64,000 bases of DNA from positions 496,001 to 560,000 of the forward strand of contig NC_061806.1 in assembly GCF_021462225.1 (NCBI RefSeq), written 5' to 3'. Source of the stretch: Girardinichthys multiradiatus. Its lineage: Eukaryota; Chordata; Actinopteri; Cyprinodontiformes; Goodeidae. The translations under genes were made by a program, and so were the position numbers. A model generated the notes under the pieces. That model worked only from the letters and a program-made list of their open reading frames with translations, was not told where the DNA came from and did no database searches. Positions 1 through 11,712 of the stretch are shown here, piece by piece; positions within the stretch are counted from its first letter, which is position 1; each line of letters starts with the position of its first letter.

Positions 1-99
1 TGTTAGGTGTGAATGTGCAACATTTTTCTCCAAAAATAGCACAAACTTCTCCTTTTTCAGCTAACAACATGTCCAAAGCAATTCTATTCTGGAATGCCA

Positions 100-676
100 T
101 CAGGGAAGTTGAAGCCAATTAGTCATGGACAGTTCAAACCCGCTTTGTGTCCAATTTCTTAGTTTTTGAACATTGTAATGAATATAGTTGATCCTGTCTA
201 CGTTTCTGTTCAACGTACACCACCAACAGATACTTGATTCAAATCCTGCAGCTACTTGATCAATTAATTTATCTTCATCTATAGCATCAATGTATGTAGA
301 GTCTCCCTCAGTCTGCCAAGCTGCTTCTCTGCACTTCCTATCACACCAATCATGTGGATTTAACACTAAATAGTCCATCTGTTACTTCATCTACTAACAG
401 GATATAACCATAAAGTAATTAAGCACAGAGTCCTGTTACTTTTGAAGGTGATCAATCAAACAACCACCACCAAATGTCTCTTCTAGAGACTAGTTTAAAA
501 CACTTATTTACTTTTACAATTGTAATACACCATACTGCAGTGAGATTTCCCAATTTATTACCTCTCTCTGTCATATTTATACATGTATAGTGTCCAGTGG
601 TGACTCGCTTATGGAAAACTGATTTATCCTTATCTGCTCTAATTACAGGAAAAACAGAATCCTTGAGCTGACACAT
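100..676 (-). pseudogene. env-like remnant of ERV3
   Basis: Two short minus-strand open stretches (452-676, then 100-378) lie downstream of the integrase remnant, where env belongs. They are rich in Cys and Trp and contain N-x-S/T sites, consistent with a surface glycoprotein. They are separated by stops and have no complete signal or fusion peptide. The assignment is mainly positional; I recognise no diagnostic env motif. It cannot encode a working envelope. Confidence 0.4.
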
Positions 677-1799
677 TTCATTAAATTATTTTGATTCATT
701 ACTTCCATCACACAGAGTTGTGGTATCACAGCTGGAATTATTTGTAATAAAAGCCTGGGACCCATACACACAACACAATCTCTTTTAGTCATGTCAGCCC
801 TTGCTCTACCATCAATAACCAGTTATTATTTGTTCCTGATACTCCAGTAATAACCTGGAACTTAGTCATCTGTGGTTAAGTTTCCTAACATAATTTTTAC
901 TCTCTTCGCTCTGTTACCTGGATTACATTATCAGCTTTATGGAGCTTAAACAACTTCTTTTAATAACTAGCATAATCAGTGGTGCTCACTCTGGTGTCCA
1001 ATTATTTCCTTCATCAGCTACCATCATGGACCATGAGGTGTCTCTTCTATCATTAGTTAAGTACCATTTATAACTTCTATAATCCTGTCCTTTCCTTCCT
1101 CATTTTGTCAAGCTAATGAGTGGGATCAGCACCACAGCTATGGTTTTAGATTTCACGCACACTTGAATGCCATAAGTATAAGAAGTTTGTTTAGTACACA
1201 TAGTTAGGTTATCTTACCTACCTTGATTTAGCGCTACTTGTTTCATATAACTCATAACAGATGTTGTTACATTCTAATTCATCTTGACTGGTTCTCAGAA
1301 GTACCAGAAAAACAAAAAAATCAATATAAGGAAAAAAAACACACAGCATCGGAAAGCATTGTTCATCCATCTAGAAATCATTTTGGCTGAAATTTTCACT
1401 CTAAATGGTTCCAGTGTCTTAATTGTCTTCACTGACTTTCGGGTCTCTCCAGCCTCTAAATGTCTGGGTCCACCCTATTATCAGTCTATAAATCACTTCC
1501 CCTGACGGAGCTTTCAACCGAAATGATCTTTTTACAATGTATAAGGTGAATCCAGGTTGATCTCTCAGCTATTTTTACTGCCCTTGCAGTGGTTAATAAT
1601 AACTAATATGGATCCTCTCACTTAGGTGAAATACCAATGTTTCTTCTTTACACTCCTTATTAACACCCAGTCTCCTGGTTTCACTAGTTAGTTTTCCTGC
1701 TGGGAAATAGAACATTCCTCATAGCTTAAATATATTTCTGTTGCTTTTCTAACATACTCCTCATATAATCAGCTAGGTTAGCTTCTTCATCTAACTCCC

Positions 1800-2077
1800 A
1801 CTGATTTTTGAACTGTGGTAATCTGTATGGTCTTCCACATAACGTTTCATAGGGTGTTAGCCCTGAGGTGCTTGTAATGTTTAGTTGGAAATAGTTCTAT
1901 CCATTTATAAAATGCATCTATAATGACTAAACAAAACTTTTTTCCCTTCACTGTGATTTAACTCAATAAAATCCATATGAATTGTTTGAAAAGGGTATCT
2001 TAGTTTTGAAAATTGTTCCCTTCGTGGTCTTAAATTCCCTTGTGGATTATGTTTTACACATGCTAAACATGTTTTAC
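1800..2077 (-). pseudogene. ERV3 integrase remnant
   Basis: The minus-strand frame from about 2077 has the second half of an integrase zinc finger (two Cys two residues apart), then a basic stretch, then an HMDFIEL block in which the Asp is the first catalytic residue of a retroviral integrase core. The frame then decays, and the rest of the core is not readable. RT and RNase H coding, expected just upstream, is absent. Confidence 0.65.
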
Positions 2078-2439
2078 AAAAAAAAATTTTTTTAATAAGA
2101 ATTTTTTTAGAATTTAATCAATATGTTATATAATATTGATATATCTGTCCTACTATTCCCCCCTGTTGAGACATTATGAAAACACGATGGCTCAAATATT
2201 GCTTCCATTTATAGGTTCTTTAGTAGGACAGGTTTATTATCTGGTCAAATATAGTTTTCATCTTTTAATTCAGCTCCATGTTTTTTCCACATTTCTATCT
2301 CCTGTAGTGAGCTTTATTGTTGCATCTTTTCTAACACTATATCCATTGTCACCAATGTATATTCTGTTTGTGTCTTCTCCCTCTCATCTTTTAAGAGAAA
2401 TCATTCACATAAACTATTTTGTGATCCTGCAAATCACTT

Positions 2440-2780
2440 CTAATTTTTTTCTTTATCCTTGAATAAAGATGTGTGTGGAGGTGACCACATGTTGCAGAGC
2501 TTCCTAGTGTCTTCCTCTAACACTACTTCAGCAACTGACGTACTCTTCCTTTCTGTATAAACATAAGTTACCATGACTTTTATAGGGGTTACTTTATTTA
2601 ATGCTTCTTCATAAATTTTATCTTGTCCAGGAGTATTTTTATACCACATGGTAATATGTAGATCATCTGGTGTCATCTGATCTTGTAGTTGAGTAATGAC
2701 ATTTCTTCCTTCTGTTAGTAAAGCTGTCCCTACATCTAGGGGTGGCTTATTCAGAACATCCAGTTAATAGTGGTAATAAG
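2440..2780 (-). pseudogene. gag-pol junction remnant of ERV3
   Basis: A minus-strand frame reads from about 2760 through the stop near 2440. It ends in a PPHTSLFK-like block that resembles the segment before reverse transcriptase in fish gamma-like ERVs. The protease active site (DTG) is not visible. The assignment comes from order (between the gag and integrase remnants) and general resemblance, so it is moderate. Confidence 0.4.
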
Positions 2781-3141
2781 GTGGTCCTACTCCTTTTTTT
2801 AACATCAACACCCTGATGTGTATTGTCTGTAATCTCCTCTGCTCACTCCTCTCTGACCCCTGCGGTTTTTGTCCTCTGCCTCTAAATTTTTTCTCTTCCT
2901 CTGTTGTTTTAATAATAAATCTGCTCTTCTTCTTCTTCTTGCCGAAAAAAGGTGTTGCCTATTTAATTATTTATTTATTTATTTCCTTTGTTTTTTTTTT
3001 ATCCTTCATTACTCTTTCTGCATGGAGGGCATGATTAACATAGTCTTCTAGATTTGCTGTGGGGAACCCTATAAAATGTCTCCTTACCCAGGTATTAATT
3101 GCATCCCTGGAACCAGCATGTAGTGCATTTTTTAACTGCTG

Positions 3142-3408
3142 TTAATAAGCTCCTTGCTCGTCTTCATCTTCTTGTAGACCACTATGTATTTTAAACACTT
3201 TTGTCAGTCTAATCCTATATTCTTCAAAAGGTTCTTCCTCTTTTTGTTTCACTCTGGCTATTAAAAAGAGTAAAATATTTTCTAAGGTTACACAGAAAAA
3301 ACCCATGTCATGCCATGAACCTCCGTGACACGCTGTATCAACAGCCTTCAGCATCTCAAAACAATGATAATAAAAAATAAACACAAATAAAACATACATG
3401 AGGTACAA
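3142..3408 (-). pseudogene. gag capsid-like remnant of ERV3
   Basis: An 88-codon minus-strand frame ends in a charged segment (KQKEEEPFEEYRIRLTKVF) that resembles the C-terminal capsid region of gammaretroviral Gag, where a 'PxExxxRL' pattern is common. It lies between the leader and the pol remnant, as gag should. Both ends are broken and no zinc knuckle is readable in the basic segment around 2820-2950. Confidence 0.5.
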
Positions 3409-4162
3409 CCATGGTGGGGATGGATTTATTCACCAAAGGGACTCATTTTAGTCCATCCAATCCTGTCAAACCTCATCAGATCTTTGGTACAAAACAAAAC
3501 TTTCCACCTGCTCTTTACTCCCCTTCTTCTGTCCTGCTGTTCTACTTTGCAAGTCTATCAAAAATTACTTCTTAGCCCTCTGACCTTTTCTGCTTTCCAC
3601 AAAAACGTCCATTCTTATCTCCTGCATCACATTTCTCTCTTTTTAGTTATTTTTAAGCAATAATCTACATCCTCATCTACATTACTGCTTTGTCCATTTT
3701 TCTTAAATCACGTTTACTTTTAATGTACTTTTAATTATTGCATCCTATAGATCACCAAATTTTTTTTTTTTTTAGAGTTTAAACGACGATCATAATGATA
3801 TGTGGTTATCCATTTATTTAAATATTTTCATTTTAATATTTTAATTTGATCCTGTGCTTCCATAAATTTCCAATCTTTACATTATTATTCATTTTAGTGT
3901 ATTTAAATCACCCTTTTCCCAGTTCTTTTATTTAAATTTGGTCCAGCATATAAATACCTAGGGTATTCTAAGTGCTGGATTATTCTGCTCAGTAGGGTGA
4001 CAGAAAAATCTCCTTTTGTGGTAATTCTCACTTCAACTCTTTCGAGTGGAGAATTCTTGCCTTTGCTTCCACAAAAGTTAGTCACTAACAATCCTACTGT
4101 TTTTGGTATGAGGTAAAACCTAGTGGTTTAAATCCTCCATTTATTTCTCACATACACACATT

Positions 4163-4258
4163 TAAACGCGGATTTTACTTAGTATTTTTTGTTGTTTAAA
4201 ATACTTAAACGCAGATTTTACTTAGTATTTTTTTGTTGTTTAAAATACTTAAACACAG
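4163..4258. repeat. Direct duplication in the ERV3 leader
   Basis: An AT-rich unit of roughly 46-48 bp containing 'gattttacttagtatttttt' occurs twice in tandem, followed by a partial third copy that diverges at 'aaacacagactccgcc'. It lies upstream of the gag remnant, within the ERV3 leader. Confidence 0.7.
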
Positions 4259-4650
4259 ACTCCGCCATTCTGGAAACACGGAATTGTAGTATTACTTTCT
4301 TAATACTTAAGAGGACTCTGTCGTCCCCTATAACCTCGGAATTTTCAGTATTTTCACTAATATTTTAAGCAGAACTCCGGCGCACTGCTGTTACCTGTCA
4401 GTGCCTAGGTTCACAGGGTTTCACTTCACGCAATGACCCCCAGTCATTCGTCACACTTTTGTTTTAAATCCAGATTCAACTCACCACTTTGTCTTCTTCT
4501 CTCTCTCAGAGTTCCGTCGGCCGTCAGATCCCAGCGGGCGGGCCGAAATCCAGTCCCGGAAAGGGTCTGTGTGTCTTCCTGTTGAAAACAGCCGTGCGCA
4601 GGGTCTTTTCCTGGAGTCTACCAACCCGCTGGAATCATCAGGCGTAGTTG

Positions 4651-4672
4651 GAATCCGGCTCTCGAAGGACCA
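4651..4672 (-). promoter_or_regulatory. ERV3 primer binding site, tRNA-Tyr type
   Basis: The plus strand reads AATCCGGCTCTCGAAGGACCA, matching the 3' end of a vertebrate tRNA-Tyr plus CCA with a small insertion. On the minus strand it is the complementary primer site, six bases from the LTR edge. The same spacing and sequence type occur in ERV1 and ERV2. Confidence 0.75.
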
Positions 4673-4678
4673 AATTAA

Positions 4679-5292
4679 TGTCAGGTTTAACCAACCTAAC
4701 AATATTTATAACAACACAAAAAGAAAAGAGAGACAAAGTATTAGTTCCTTTTACTCGCTTTGCGAGGAGAAACGGTCAAGATTTGCTCAGTTACAGATCT
4801 CGCACCGCTCTGAAGCCTATCCGACCGCTTCCTCTTTTTATTGTCTTTCGGGGGTCCCTAGTTTACAAAAACATTGTTCTCTAAAGGATGGGGGGGAAAC
4901 AACAACTGCAACATAAACAGGTCATAAACAGCTTTATACATTAACAACACATTTCCCACAGTCTCCTCCAACTTGTAGGGTCAGTTGTGCCTTTTGTTGA
5001 GTGTAATCAGCCTTCATCTTTATGACCTCCTCAACTGGACTGCTTCCTTCTCTGCTAGTTCAGCTCCATTTATGATCTTTGCCTGCAGACAAACTCACAC
5101 ATCCTTTCTCACACATACATCATGAAAGGTTATATAATCAAATAGTTAAGTTAAAGAATAGGAGAAAATATAAGACAAATCTATATTCAATTATTCCAAC
5201 AGAGGACTTTTATCTTTGCTGCATGTCTTCCCTTCTCTCTCCACCCCATTTCCTGTCGGTCAACTTGCACAACAAAGGGAACTAGTCCCACA
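4679..5292 (-). repeat. Probable 5' LTR of ERV3
   Basis: The inner edge is fixed by the primer site and the TGTCAGG start, analogous to TGTTAGG in ERV1. The outer edge is proposed at CCCACA near 5292 because it completes a TG...CA pair. A minus-strand TATA-like sequence lies near 5130. With no second LTR in the window, the outer limit is tentative. Confidence 0.5.
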
Positions 5293-5597
5293 AAATTAAA
5301 AAAACAAAAACATAAAGTACATATACATATGATTGCTGAGGGCAGAACATTATAGATGAAGCCTACAACTTCAGTTAAATTTGCATCTTTACAATCTCTT
5401 AATAAAGAGTTTATATCTATCTGTGTATGAAAAACTCATGTATGAGAGTATGAAAATTAAAGATGTGATGAAATGTACTATATAACAACATGGAATGCAA
5501 CTAGCAAATGGTGAATCATAATCTAATAGCAAAGTGAAGGCAGTGATGATATGTCCTACATAACAGTAATTATAAACATAAAATAAGAAAAGAAGAA
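5293..5597. other. Unassigned AT-rich spacer
   Basis: About 300 bases between the proposed ERV3 LTR and the first base with clear Maverick homology. It does not match the corresponding part of copy A (about 32680-32985). I see no gene or known repeat. It may be extra ERV3 sequence or a further small insertion. Confidence 0.4.
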
Positions 5598-5890
5598 CTG
5601 TCTCCTCGACTTGCAAAACGGGCGAGAATGTTTCATATACCATCCGATGTTGAAATAGCTGAGAGAGAACCTCTCTTTAGCGCAGCGTGGGGGTCAAAAA
5701 CCACAGCAAATGGTCGCTGGTCTTTTCGGGCAAGCAGACGCAGGAACAAAAGGACGAACCCCTCAGATCTATTTGTGTTGGAGGCTTTCAATCAGGACTG
5801 CGGCATATTCAAGACAATGCTAGCTCTGCCATTTGAAGCTTGAGCAGAGAAGATGAGTAAAATTGGACTTTTTCCGACCTTTTCCACAAC
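5598..5890 (+). pseudogene. Left-arm gene 1 of copy B, C-terminal fragment with a nonsense codon
   Basis: The frame from about 5628 matches the C-terminal half of copy A left-arm gene 1 (33020-33282), including the shared PSDVEIA and WGSKTTANGRWSF blocks. A TGA at 5841-5843 replaces the TGG of copy A, and homology continues past it for roughly 40 bases. The N-terminal half is absent. Function unknown; no recognisable domain. Confidence 0.7.
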
Positions 5891-5972
5891 TCACGCAGTT
5901 GGATTGATGTCATGTCAGTGAAAAAAACGCTGACGTTTCCTGTTTTACGTCTAGAACAAACCCCTTCCTATG

Positions 5973-5982
5973 ATATATATAC
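5973..5982 (+). promoter_or_regulatory. TATA box of left-arm gene 2, copy B
   Basis: ATATATATAC lies about 55 bases before the start codon and is followed by a block shared with copy A (taactgc-agctcacaga). Copy A has CTATATATC at the same place (33426-33434). Conservation in both copies supports a real core promoter. Confidence 0.55.
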
Positions 5983-6032
5983 GGGGTGGGGATAACTGCA
6001 AGCTCACAGACACTGAGAACCGAATCCTGAGA

Positions 6033-6860
6033 ATGAGTGAGCCAACACCATACAGGGATCTCTACAATCACCGAGCAGAGATCCACTTCTCTCGTGAGCA
6101 CGATGAAAGCTTCAACATTGGACCATATCATCCGCCTTCCCCTGACCTCTTCTCACCATCCACCTCAACGTCCTCATTCTCAGAGACCCACTTCAGTCCT
6201 GCATCACCTACAGGATACAACATGAAAATGTATCAACCGCTTTCTCCAGACCTCTGCTCACCATCTCCGCTATTCATGGCTGAGTCTGTAGACGCAAATG
6301 TCCTGCCTGAAGACATGAAGGTGGTCGTGGAGGATGAGGTAGCTACCAGCTACTCACACTCTACCGAAGCCCCTACACAAACCCAGGAACCGATGGAGGA
6401 CCCTCAGCCTTCAGCGGAGGATGAGAGTAAACAGGGGGACGGTTGGTTCTCTACCACCCTCATCAATACGGTGAAAACAGCGATACTTCATTTATTCAAC
6501 ATAACCTCTTTGAACTATCTCAGAGAAACCTGCTATGGGTGTATAACGAACCACCCAAGCCAGCATCAGCACCAATGCCTGGAGGTATTGGGGGAGGATT
6601 ATTACCAAGTCAACTTTCAACGCATCGTACGACGACTCGTAACCCCCAAACTCGTTCCTGCTATTCAGAATCTTCTGGTACTTTGACGCATACAAGCAGA
6701 TGACTTCAGAGTGAAGACGATTGCAGAGACGGTTTTGTATGAACTGAAATCGGTACAAGGCATCCACAATGCAATAGCGCACGTTTATGATCACATGGTC
6801 GAAGAGAAACACATCAAACAACTTAACTCTGTTTCAGAGTGCTACGGACTGACAAACTGA
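6033..6860 (+). pseudogene. Proline-rich left-arm gene 2 of copy B
   Basis: This is the counterpart of copy A 33497-34336. The start was chosen at 6033 because the AGAATG context and the residues after it align with copy A; upstream codons do not. The N-terminal half is acidic and has repeated (Y)HPPSPDL(Y/F)SP-type motifs. The C-terminal half is mixed hydrophobic and Cys-rich (CYGCITNH). A TGA at 6684-6686 replaces a CGA that is intact in copy A, and the frame then stays open to 6860. Function unknown. The proline-rich, acidic composition would suit a regulatory or late-domain protein, but that is inference. Confidence 0.7.
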
Positions 6861-6879
6861 TCTCACGTTTAATGACTTG

Positions 6880-6892
6880 TTGTATCATTTTT
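6880..6892. repeat. Target-site duplication of the L1, left copy
   Basis: TTGTATCATTTTT here matches 48284-48296. The L1 poly(A) side (T-rich on this strand) follows directly. A 13-bp duplication is normal for L1 retrotransposition and fixes the insertion point inside copy B. Confidence 0.65.
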
Positions 6893-7272
6893 TTATTTCT
6901 TTAATTTTTTTACCGTGTCCTGTCCGGCAGGGTATCGCTCAGAATTGTTGTCTGAGTGACAAGAAATTGCCCAACAGATTTACTTTCACAAGCAGAGCTT
7001 CACAGCTAATGCTTTAAAGCTCTGCTTGATATTTATAGAAGAAACTTTATTATAAACTTCTTTGGGAATATTTCAAGATTACACACTGCTTGCTTATACA
7101 TCTACAGCTGTTTTTTTTTTTTTAACAAAATAGTACACGGTAATTCTGAATGTAAAATGTACTTAGTTAGAGGTGCAGCCCAAAATAGAACATCTGTGTA
7201 TCTGTCAACACCTGAAGCTTAACACCTGTGAGTATGGGTGTGGACACTCACTCACACTCCCCATGCATACTC
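6893..7272 (-). mobile_element. L1 3'-terminal segment beyond the Tc1
   Basis: A T-rich run marks the poly(A) end of the minus-strand L1. The next 350 bases hold no ORF. The segment runs up to the TA where Tc1-1 inserted, after which the C-rich L1 3' UTR continues. A second T run at about 7110-7123 is an alternative poly(A) position. Confidence 0.6.
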
Positions 7273-7274
7273 TA

Positions 7275-8886
7275 CAGGTCCTTCTCAAAATATTAGCATA
7301 TTGTGATAAAGTTCATTATCTTCCATAATGTCATGATGAAAATTTAACATTCATATATTTTAGATTCATTGCACACTAACTGAAATATTTCAGGTCTTTT
7401 ATTGTCTTAATACGGATGATTGTGGCATACAGCTCATGAAAACCCAAAATTCCTATCTCACAAAATTAGCATATTTCATCCGACCAATAAAAGAAAAGTG
7501 TTTTTAATACAAAAAACGTCAACCTTCAAATAATCATGTACAGTTAAAACACTCAATGCTTGGTCGGGAATCCTTTGGCAGAAATGACTGCTTCAATGCG
7601 GCGTGGCATGGAGGCAATCAGCCTGTGGCACTGCTGAGGTCTTATGGAGGCCCAGGATGCTTCGATAGCGGCCTTTAGCTCATCCAGAGTGTTGGGTCTT
7701 GAGTCTCTCAACGTTCTCTTCACAATATCCCACAGATTCTCTATGGGGTTCAGGTCAGGAGAGTTGGCAGGCCAATTGAGCACAGTGATACCATGGTCAG
7801 TAAACCATTTACCAGTGGTTTTGGCACTGTGAGCAGGTGCCAGGTCGTGCTGAAAAATGAAATCTTCATCTCCATAAAGCTTTTCAGCAGATGGAAGCAT
7901 GAAGTGCTCCAAAATCTCCTGATAGCTAGCTGCATTGACCCTGCCCTTGATAAAACACAGTGGACCAACACCAGCAGCTGACACGGCACCCCAGACCATC
8001 ACTGACTGTGGGTACTTGACACTGGACTTCTGGCATTTTGGCATTTCCTTCTCCCCAGTCTTCCTCCAGACTCTGGCACCTTGATTTCCGAATGACATGC
8101 AGAATTTGCTTTCATCCGAAAAAAAATACTTTGGACCACTGAGCAACAGTCCAGTGCTGCTTCTCTGTAGCCCAGGTCAGGCGCTTCTGCTGCTGTTTCT
8201 GGTTCAAAAGTGGCTTGACCTGGGGAATGCGGCACCTGTAGCCCATTTCCTGCACACGCCTGTGCACGGTGGCTCTGGATGTTTCTACTCCAGACTCAGT
8301 CCACTGCTTCCGCAGGTCCCCCAAGGTCTGGAATTGGCCTTTCTCCACAATCTTCCTCAGGGTCCGGTCACCTCTTCTCGTTGTGCAGCGTTTTCTGCCA
8401 CACTTTTTCCTTCCCACAGACTTCCCACTGAGGTGCCTTGATACAGCACTCTGGGAACAGCCTATTCGTTCAGAAATTTCTTTCTGTGTCTTACCCTCTT
8501 GCTTGAGGGTGTCAATAGTGGCCTTCTGGACAGCAGTCAGGTCGGCAGTCTTACCCATGATTGGGGTTTTGAGTGATGAACCAGGCTGGGAGTTTTAAAG
8601 GCCTCAGGAATCTTTTGCAGGTGTTTAGAGTTAACTCGTTGATTCAGATGATTAGGTTCATAGCTCGTTTAGAGACCCTTTTAATGATATGCTAATTTTG
8701 TGAGATAGGAATTTTGGGTTTTCATGAGCTGTATGCCACAATCATCCGTATTAAGACAATAAAAGACCTGAAATATTTCAGTTAGTGTGCAATGAATCTA
8801 AAATATATGAATGTAAAATTTTCATCATTACATTATGGAAAATAATGAACTTTATCACAATATGTTAATATTTTGAGAAGGACCTG
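7275..8886 (-). mobile_element. Tc1-1: Tc1/mariner transposon inserted in the L1 3' UTR
   Basis: The element is flanked by TA (7273-7274 and 8887-8888) and begins and ends with CAGGTCCTTCTCAAAATATT-type inverted repeats. The repeats are long, about 220 bp, with a shared internal block reading 'gcatacagctcatgaaaacc'. It carries one minus-strand transposase gene with a single frameshift. A related copy is at 58462-59942. Confidence 0.95.
7553..8558 (-). pseudogene. Tc1-1 transposase, one frameshift
   Basis: The DDE transposase of the Tc1 family acts by cut-and-paste at TA. The N-terminal part (8558-8112) starts MGKTADLTAVQK and has a helix-turn-helix region (QKEISERIGCSQSAVSRHL) and a second DNA-binding part. 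The catalytic part (8146-7553) has FSDESKF (first Asp), FQHDLAPAHSA (second Asp) and SPDLNPIENLWD (Glu). All three catalytic residues are present. The two parts are in different frames, and the break is at a run of eight A's near 8118-8125, so homopolymer slippage or a sequencing error is possible. Otherwise it has the usual family length of about 340 residues. Confidence 0.93.
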
Positions 8887-8888
8887 TA

Positions 8889-11712
8889 TACTCCCAGGTC
8901 CAGGCGCCTGTACCCCCTCAGGGCAACCAGCCCCCGGACCCAGGAGGTAGTCCCCTTCCGTCCTGGGGCAGAGGCAGGCAGACAGCGCCAGTACTGCCCA
9001 GACCTGGGTGACCCCGGACCAGGTCCCACCCCCCTGCCCCGAACCCAGTCCCCAACAACCCCCATGCACCTCCGGAGAGGGGGCTATGTACAAAAGAGGT
9101 GTCCACATGGCCCAAAGCAACCCGCCAACCGAAGCCGCCCCAGGACGGAGCAGTCCCGACCCCCCAACGAGCCCTGATCTCAACTCCATGAGTCTCCCAC
9201 CCCCAGTGAACCCCAACAAGAACAAGAACCTCCCCACAGGGCCACCCCCAACAAGGACACCGATATCGAACACATCCCTCCGAACCCAAACGGCACGAAT
9301 CCCCACCCCCACGAGGGCACACCCCCACAGGTGAACTCCATGGCCGAGAAGCCAATGAAGCCACACCCACACAGCGCAAGCTCCACACACAGCCCCGCTC
9401 TAAGAACCCCCGCCGCACCCCGCTCCCCCACCACACAGCGCGCCGCAACGGCAAGGCAAGGGCCCTGCGCAGCGCCACCCCCGCCCACCGGCGCAACAGG
9501 ACAGACCCCCCCCAGCACCGCACCCACAACCGGACCCCCGACCCCACACCATGATGGGACAAACTCATCCACCCAGAGGTCACCGGCAAGCGGCAGGCAC
9601 CCTGGGCCTGTGACCCCACCACGCCCCCCTCAGCAACAAAAAACACTACATCACTGCCACTGCAATGACCGCCCAGGGAGAAACACTATCCAGCTCAGCT
9701 CCACCATCGCCACCCAGCTGATCCAAACGCCAGTGACCCCACGCCCTAGAAGTGGACATAACCCCTCCACCCCACAGGCCGCAGCCACTCCACGCCATCC
9801 CCCAGTCCACCGCCCCGATCCTCCCTCGGACAAGACAGCCAGCAGAGCAGCACACCTCCAAGCTCGCCCAACCCCCCCAGACAGTGCCAGCAGCTCCAGC
9901 CCACCAGTCCATGAGAGGGATACATGCACCGGCCGGGGACCTGGGCCATGCAGGCCAACCGCTCCAGGCCAAGCACACCCCGCCAGCTGTCCCGGTGTAG
10001 TCACACAACATGCTCTGCCGCCCCACCCACCCGACCGCCAACCGCGACCCTACATGTGAATGTCATGAAAATGTTATAAGTGAGTGTGTCTAAGTTGTAC
10101 AATAAAATTGGGGCACAGACTGCCATGGGACCGCGGAGATGGAAAACCCTTGCGGCACTCCGATGGCGCACCCGCACCCCAAGGCCCTCCATGAGTGGTA
10201 TTGTGATGGAGCTGGCAGAGGGAGGTGTCAGGGGATGGGGAGGGAAAGACTGGGGGGCAAACCGCTCTCCCAGGGAGCCAGCTTCCCGGCTGACCCCAAT
10301 AGGCACCCCCGTTTGCCGAGTCCCAACAAAGGAGGGAGGCATAGGTGCATCTGCCGGGCAAAAAACTAGGGACAGGTAACTGAACTGAAAACCGGGGCCA
10401 ACATCCCCAGCCCCCCCCGGAACCACCCAGCCCCTCAGACCCCGAACCACAGCCCCGTTACCCAGTCCGCCGCCCGAAATAGCCACCGACCCCCAACAAA
10501 AAGGACCCAGCCACAAGCACCCAAGCGGCAAAGAATGTGGCCCCACTCCAAACAAAGGGGTAGACCAGCCAGCCCAGCACAACCAAAATACGCCACACAA
10601 AGGAGGGCACATGACCAGCACGCCCAGCCACCCCCGAACCCACGGGGCAGAGCCCAGCCCCCAAAGCCCGGCACCAGACAGCAGCCACAACCAGGCAAGC
10701 AGGGCAACAAAACACATCCCACTCCAACACCAAGGCCGCCACCAAACCGCACCCGACCCAAAACGGCAGGCCCACCCAAATGCAAGCTCCAGGCCATGAT
10801 AGGTACATGCACCCCCCTCCCCCATAGACAGGCAAACCGAGACCACCGGGCCAGCTGGGCAGTCAAGCAGACCCCACGATGCACCACCCCGCCCACTACC
10901 ATGCCCAAGGGAAAGACACCGGCCTAGCAAGCCGAAGGGCGCCACAGAAAGGCCCCAGCACACGGAGCAAAGAGGTCACACCCCCATCCAGAGATGCAGA
11001 CCCACCTACATCCAGGTCAGCCAAACAAAAACGATATAGCCAAGCCAGACCGCAGATCCCCTCGAGCCAGCACCACAGCAACACGACCCATGCCAACCAC
11101 CCCTGCCCACCCCAGAAGGAAACCTACACCCACCCCAACATTCGAACAACTCCCAGAGCACATAAGACACTGGACACCCAGGCTGACCCTGCCCCACCCC
11201 CTCCCGCAGACCCTCCCCGCCAGCAGAATGTGCTCCTTGAAGGAAGGAGCACCTGCAATGAGATGGGACCTACCTGCCATTTTCAGAGGCCCTTATGCCC
11301 ACCCCATACACCAAAGGTCCCCGAGCCAGGGCGGGCGCCCGGGCATGCACCAGCCCAAAACCCCGGCAACATACCCGTCAGGACCCAAGACCCCCAAGGC
11401 CCAGCCAGGACCCCAGCCTGGGGGGCGATACGCCCCAGGGACCCCGAGCCCCAAGCCCACCCCAGACCAACCCAGGAGCAGCACGGGCACCAGGCCAGTG
11501 GCCTATGTCCGTCGCCGCAGGCCCCCCAAAAGCATCGCATGCAGCTACCAGATGTCCCCCCCAAGAGCCACCAAAGCCCCACCCCGGCGGGACCACAGCC
11601 CCCAGCGCCAGACCCCCCAGCGATCCCAGCCCAGGGACACCCCAAATGCCCCAACCCAGACACCCCCCCGAATCCGCCACAACAGGATGAAGCCAAGGGC
11701 GCCCCACCCCCA
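8889..11712 (-). other. L1 3' untranslated region, strongly G-rich on the sense strand
   Basis: Directly after the ORF2 stop (11713-11715) come about 2.8 kb that are rich in C and A on the plus strand, so the L1 RNA strand is G- and T-rich with many runs of three or more G. Two G-rich blocks (11712-10130 and 10055-8889) flank a short AT-richer segment near 10060-10130. Long open frames here on both strands are due to base composition; they have no domain and low-complexity Pro/Thr/His or Gly/Trp content. Confidence 0.65.

Larger units (their letters stand above)
1..5292 (-). mobile_element. ERV3: degenerate endogenous retrovirus, 3' part beyond the left edge
   Basis: This is a minus-strand retrovirus-like element. 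Reading right to left I see a probable 5' LTR (4679-5292), a tRNA-Tyr-type primer binding site (4651-4672), a leader, a gag-like capsid fragment (about 3142-3408), a gag-pol junction fragment (2440-2780), the start of an integrase (about 1800-2077) and env-like fragments (100-676). Reverse transcriptase and RNase H should lie between 2440 and 2090 but are missing, so the element carries a large internal deletion. The matching 3' LTR is not in the window. Organisation and primer site match ERV1 and ERV2. All coding parts are broken. The outer limit at 5292 rests only on a TG...CA LTR shape and is uncertain. Confidence 0.7.
5598..6892 (+). mobile_element. Left arm of Maverick/Polinton copy B
   Basis: From about 5598 to 6892 the sequence is collinear with 32990-34350 of copy A. 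It carries the end of left-arm gene 1, the TATA box, and the whole of the proline-rich gene 2. It stops within 40 bases of the gene 2 stop, exactly where the L1 3' end begins. The sequence expected next (the integrase upstream region) resumes at 48297, beyond the L1. I infer this is the left half of copy B, separated by the L1 insertion. The left terminal repeat of copy B is not in the window. Confidence 0.8.

Noticed and set aside
4651..4672. A possible tRNA-Tyr gene fragment
   Set aside because: Only the 3' 18-20 bases are present, joined to CCA and next to LTR starts in three elements, so they are retroviral primer sites.
5598..6892. A third, independent Maverick copy
   Set aside because: It ends exactly where the L1 begins, and the missing continuation starts right after the L1 with a matching 13-bp duplication, so it is better explained as the left arm of copy B.
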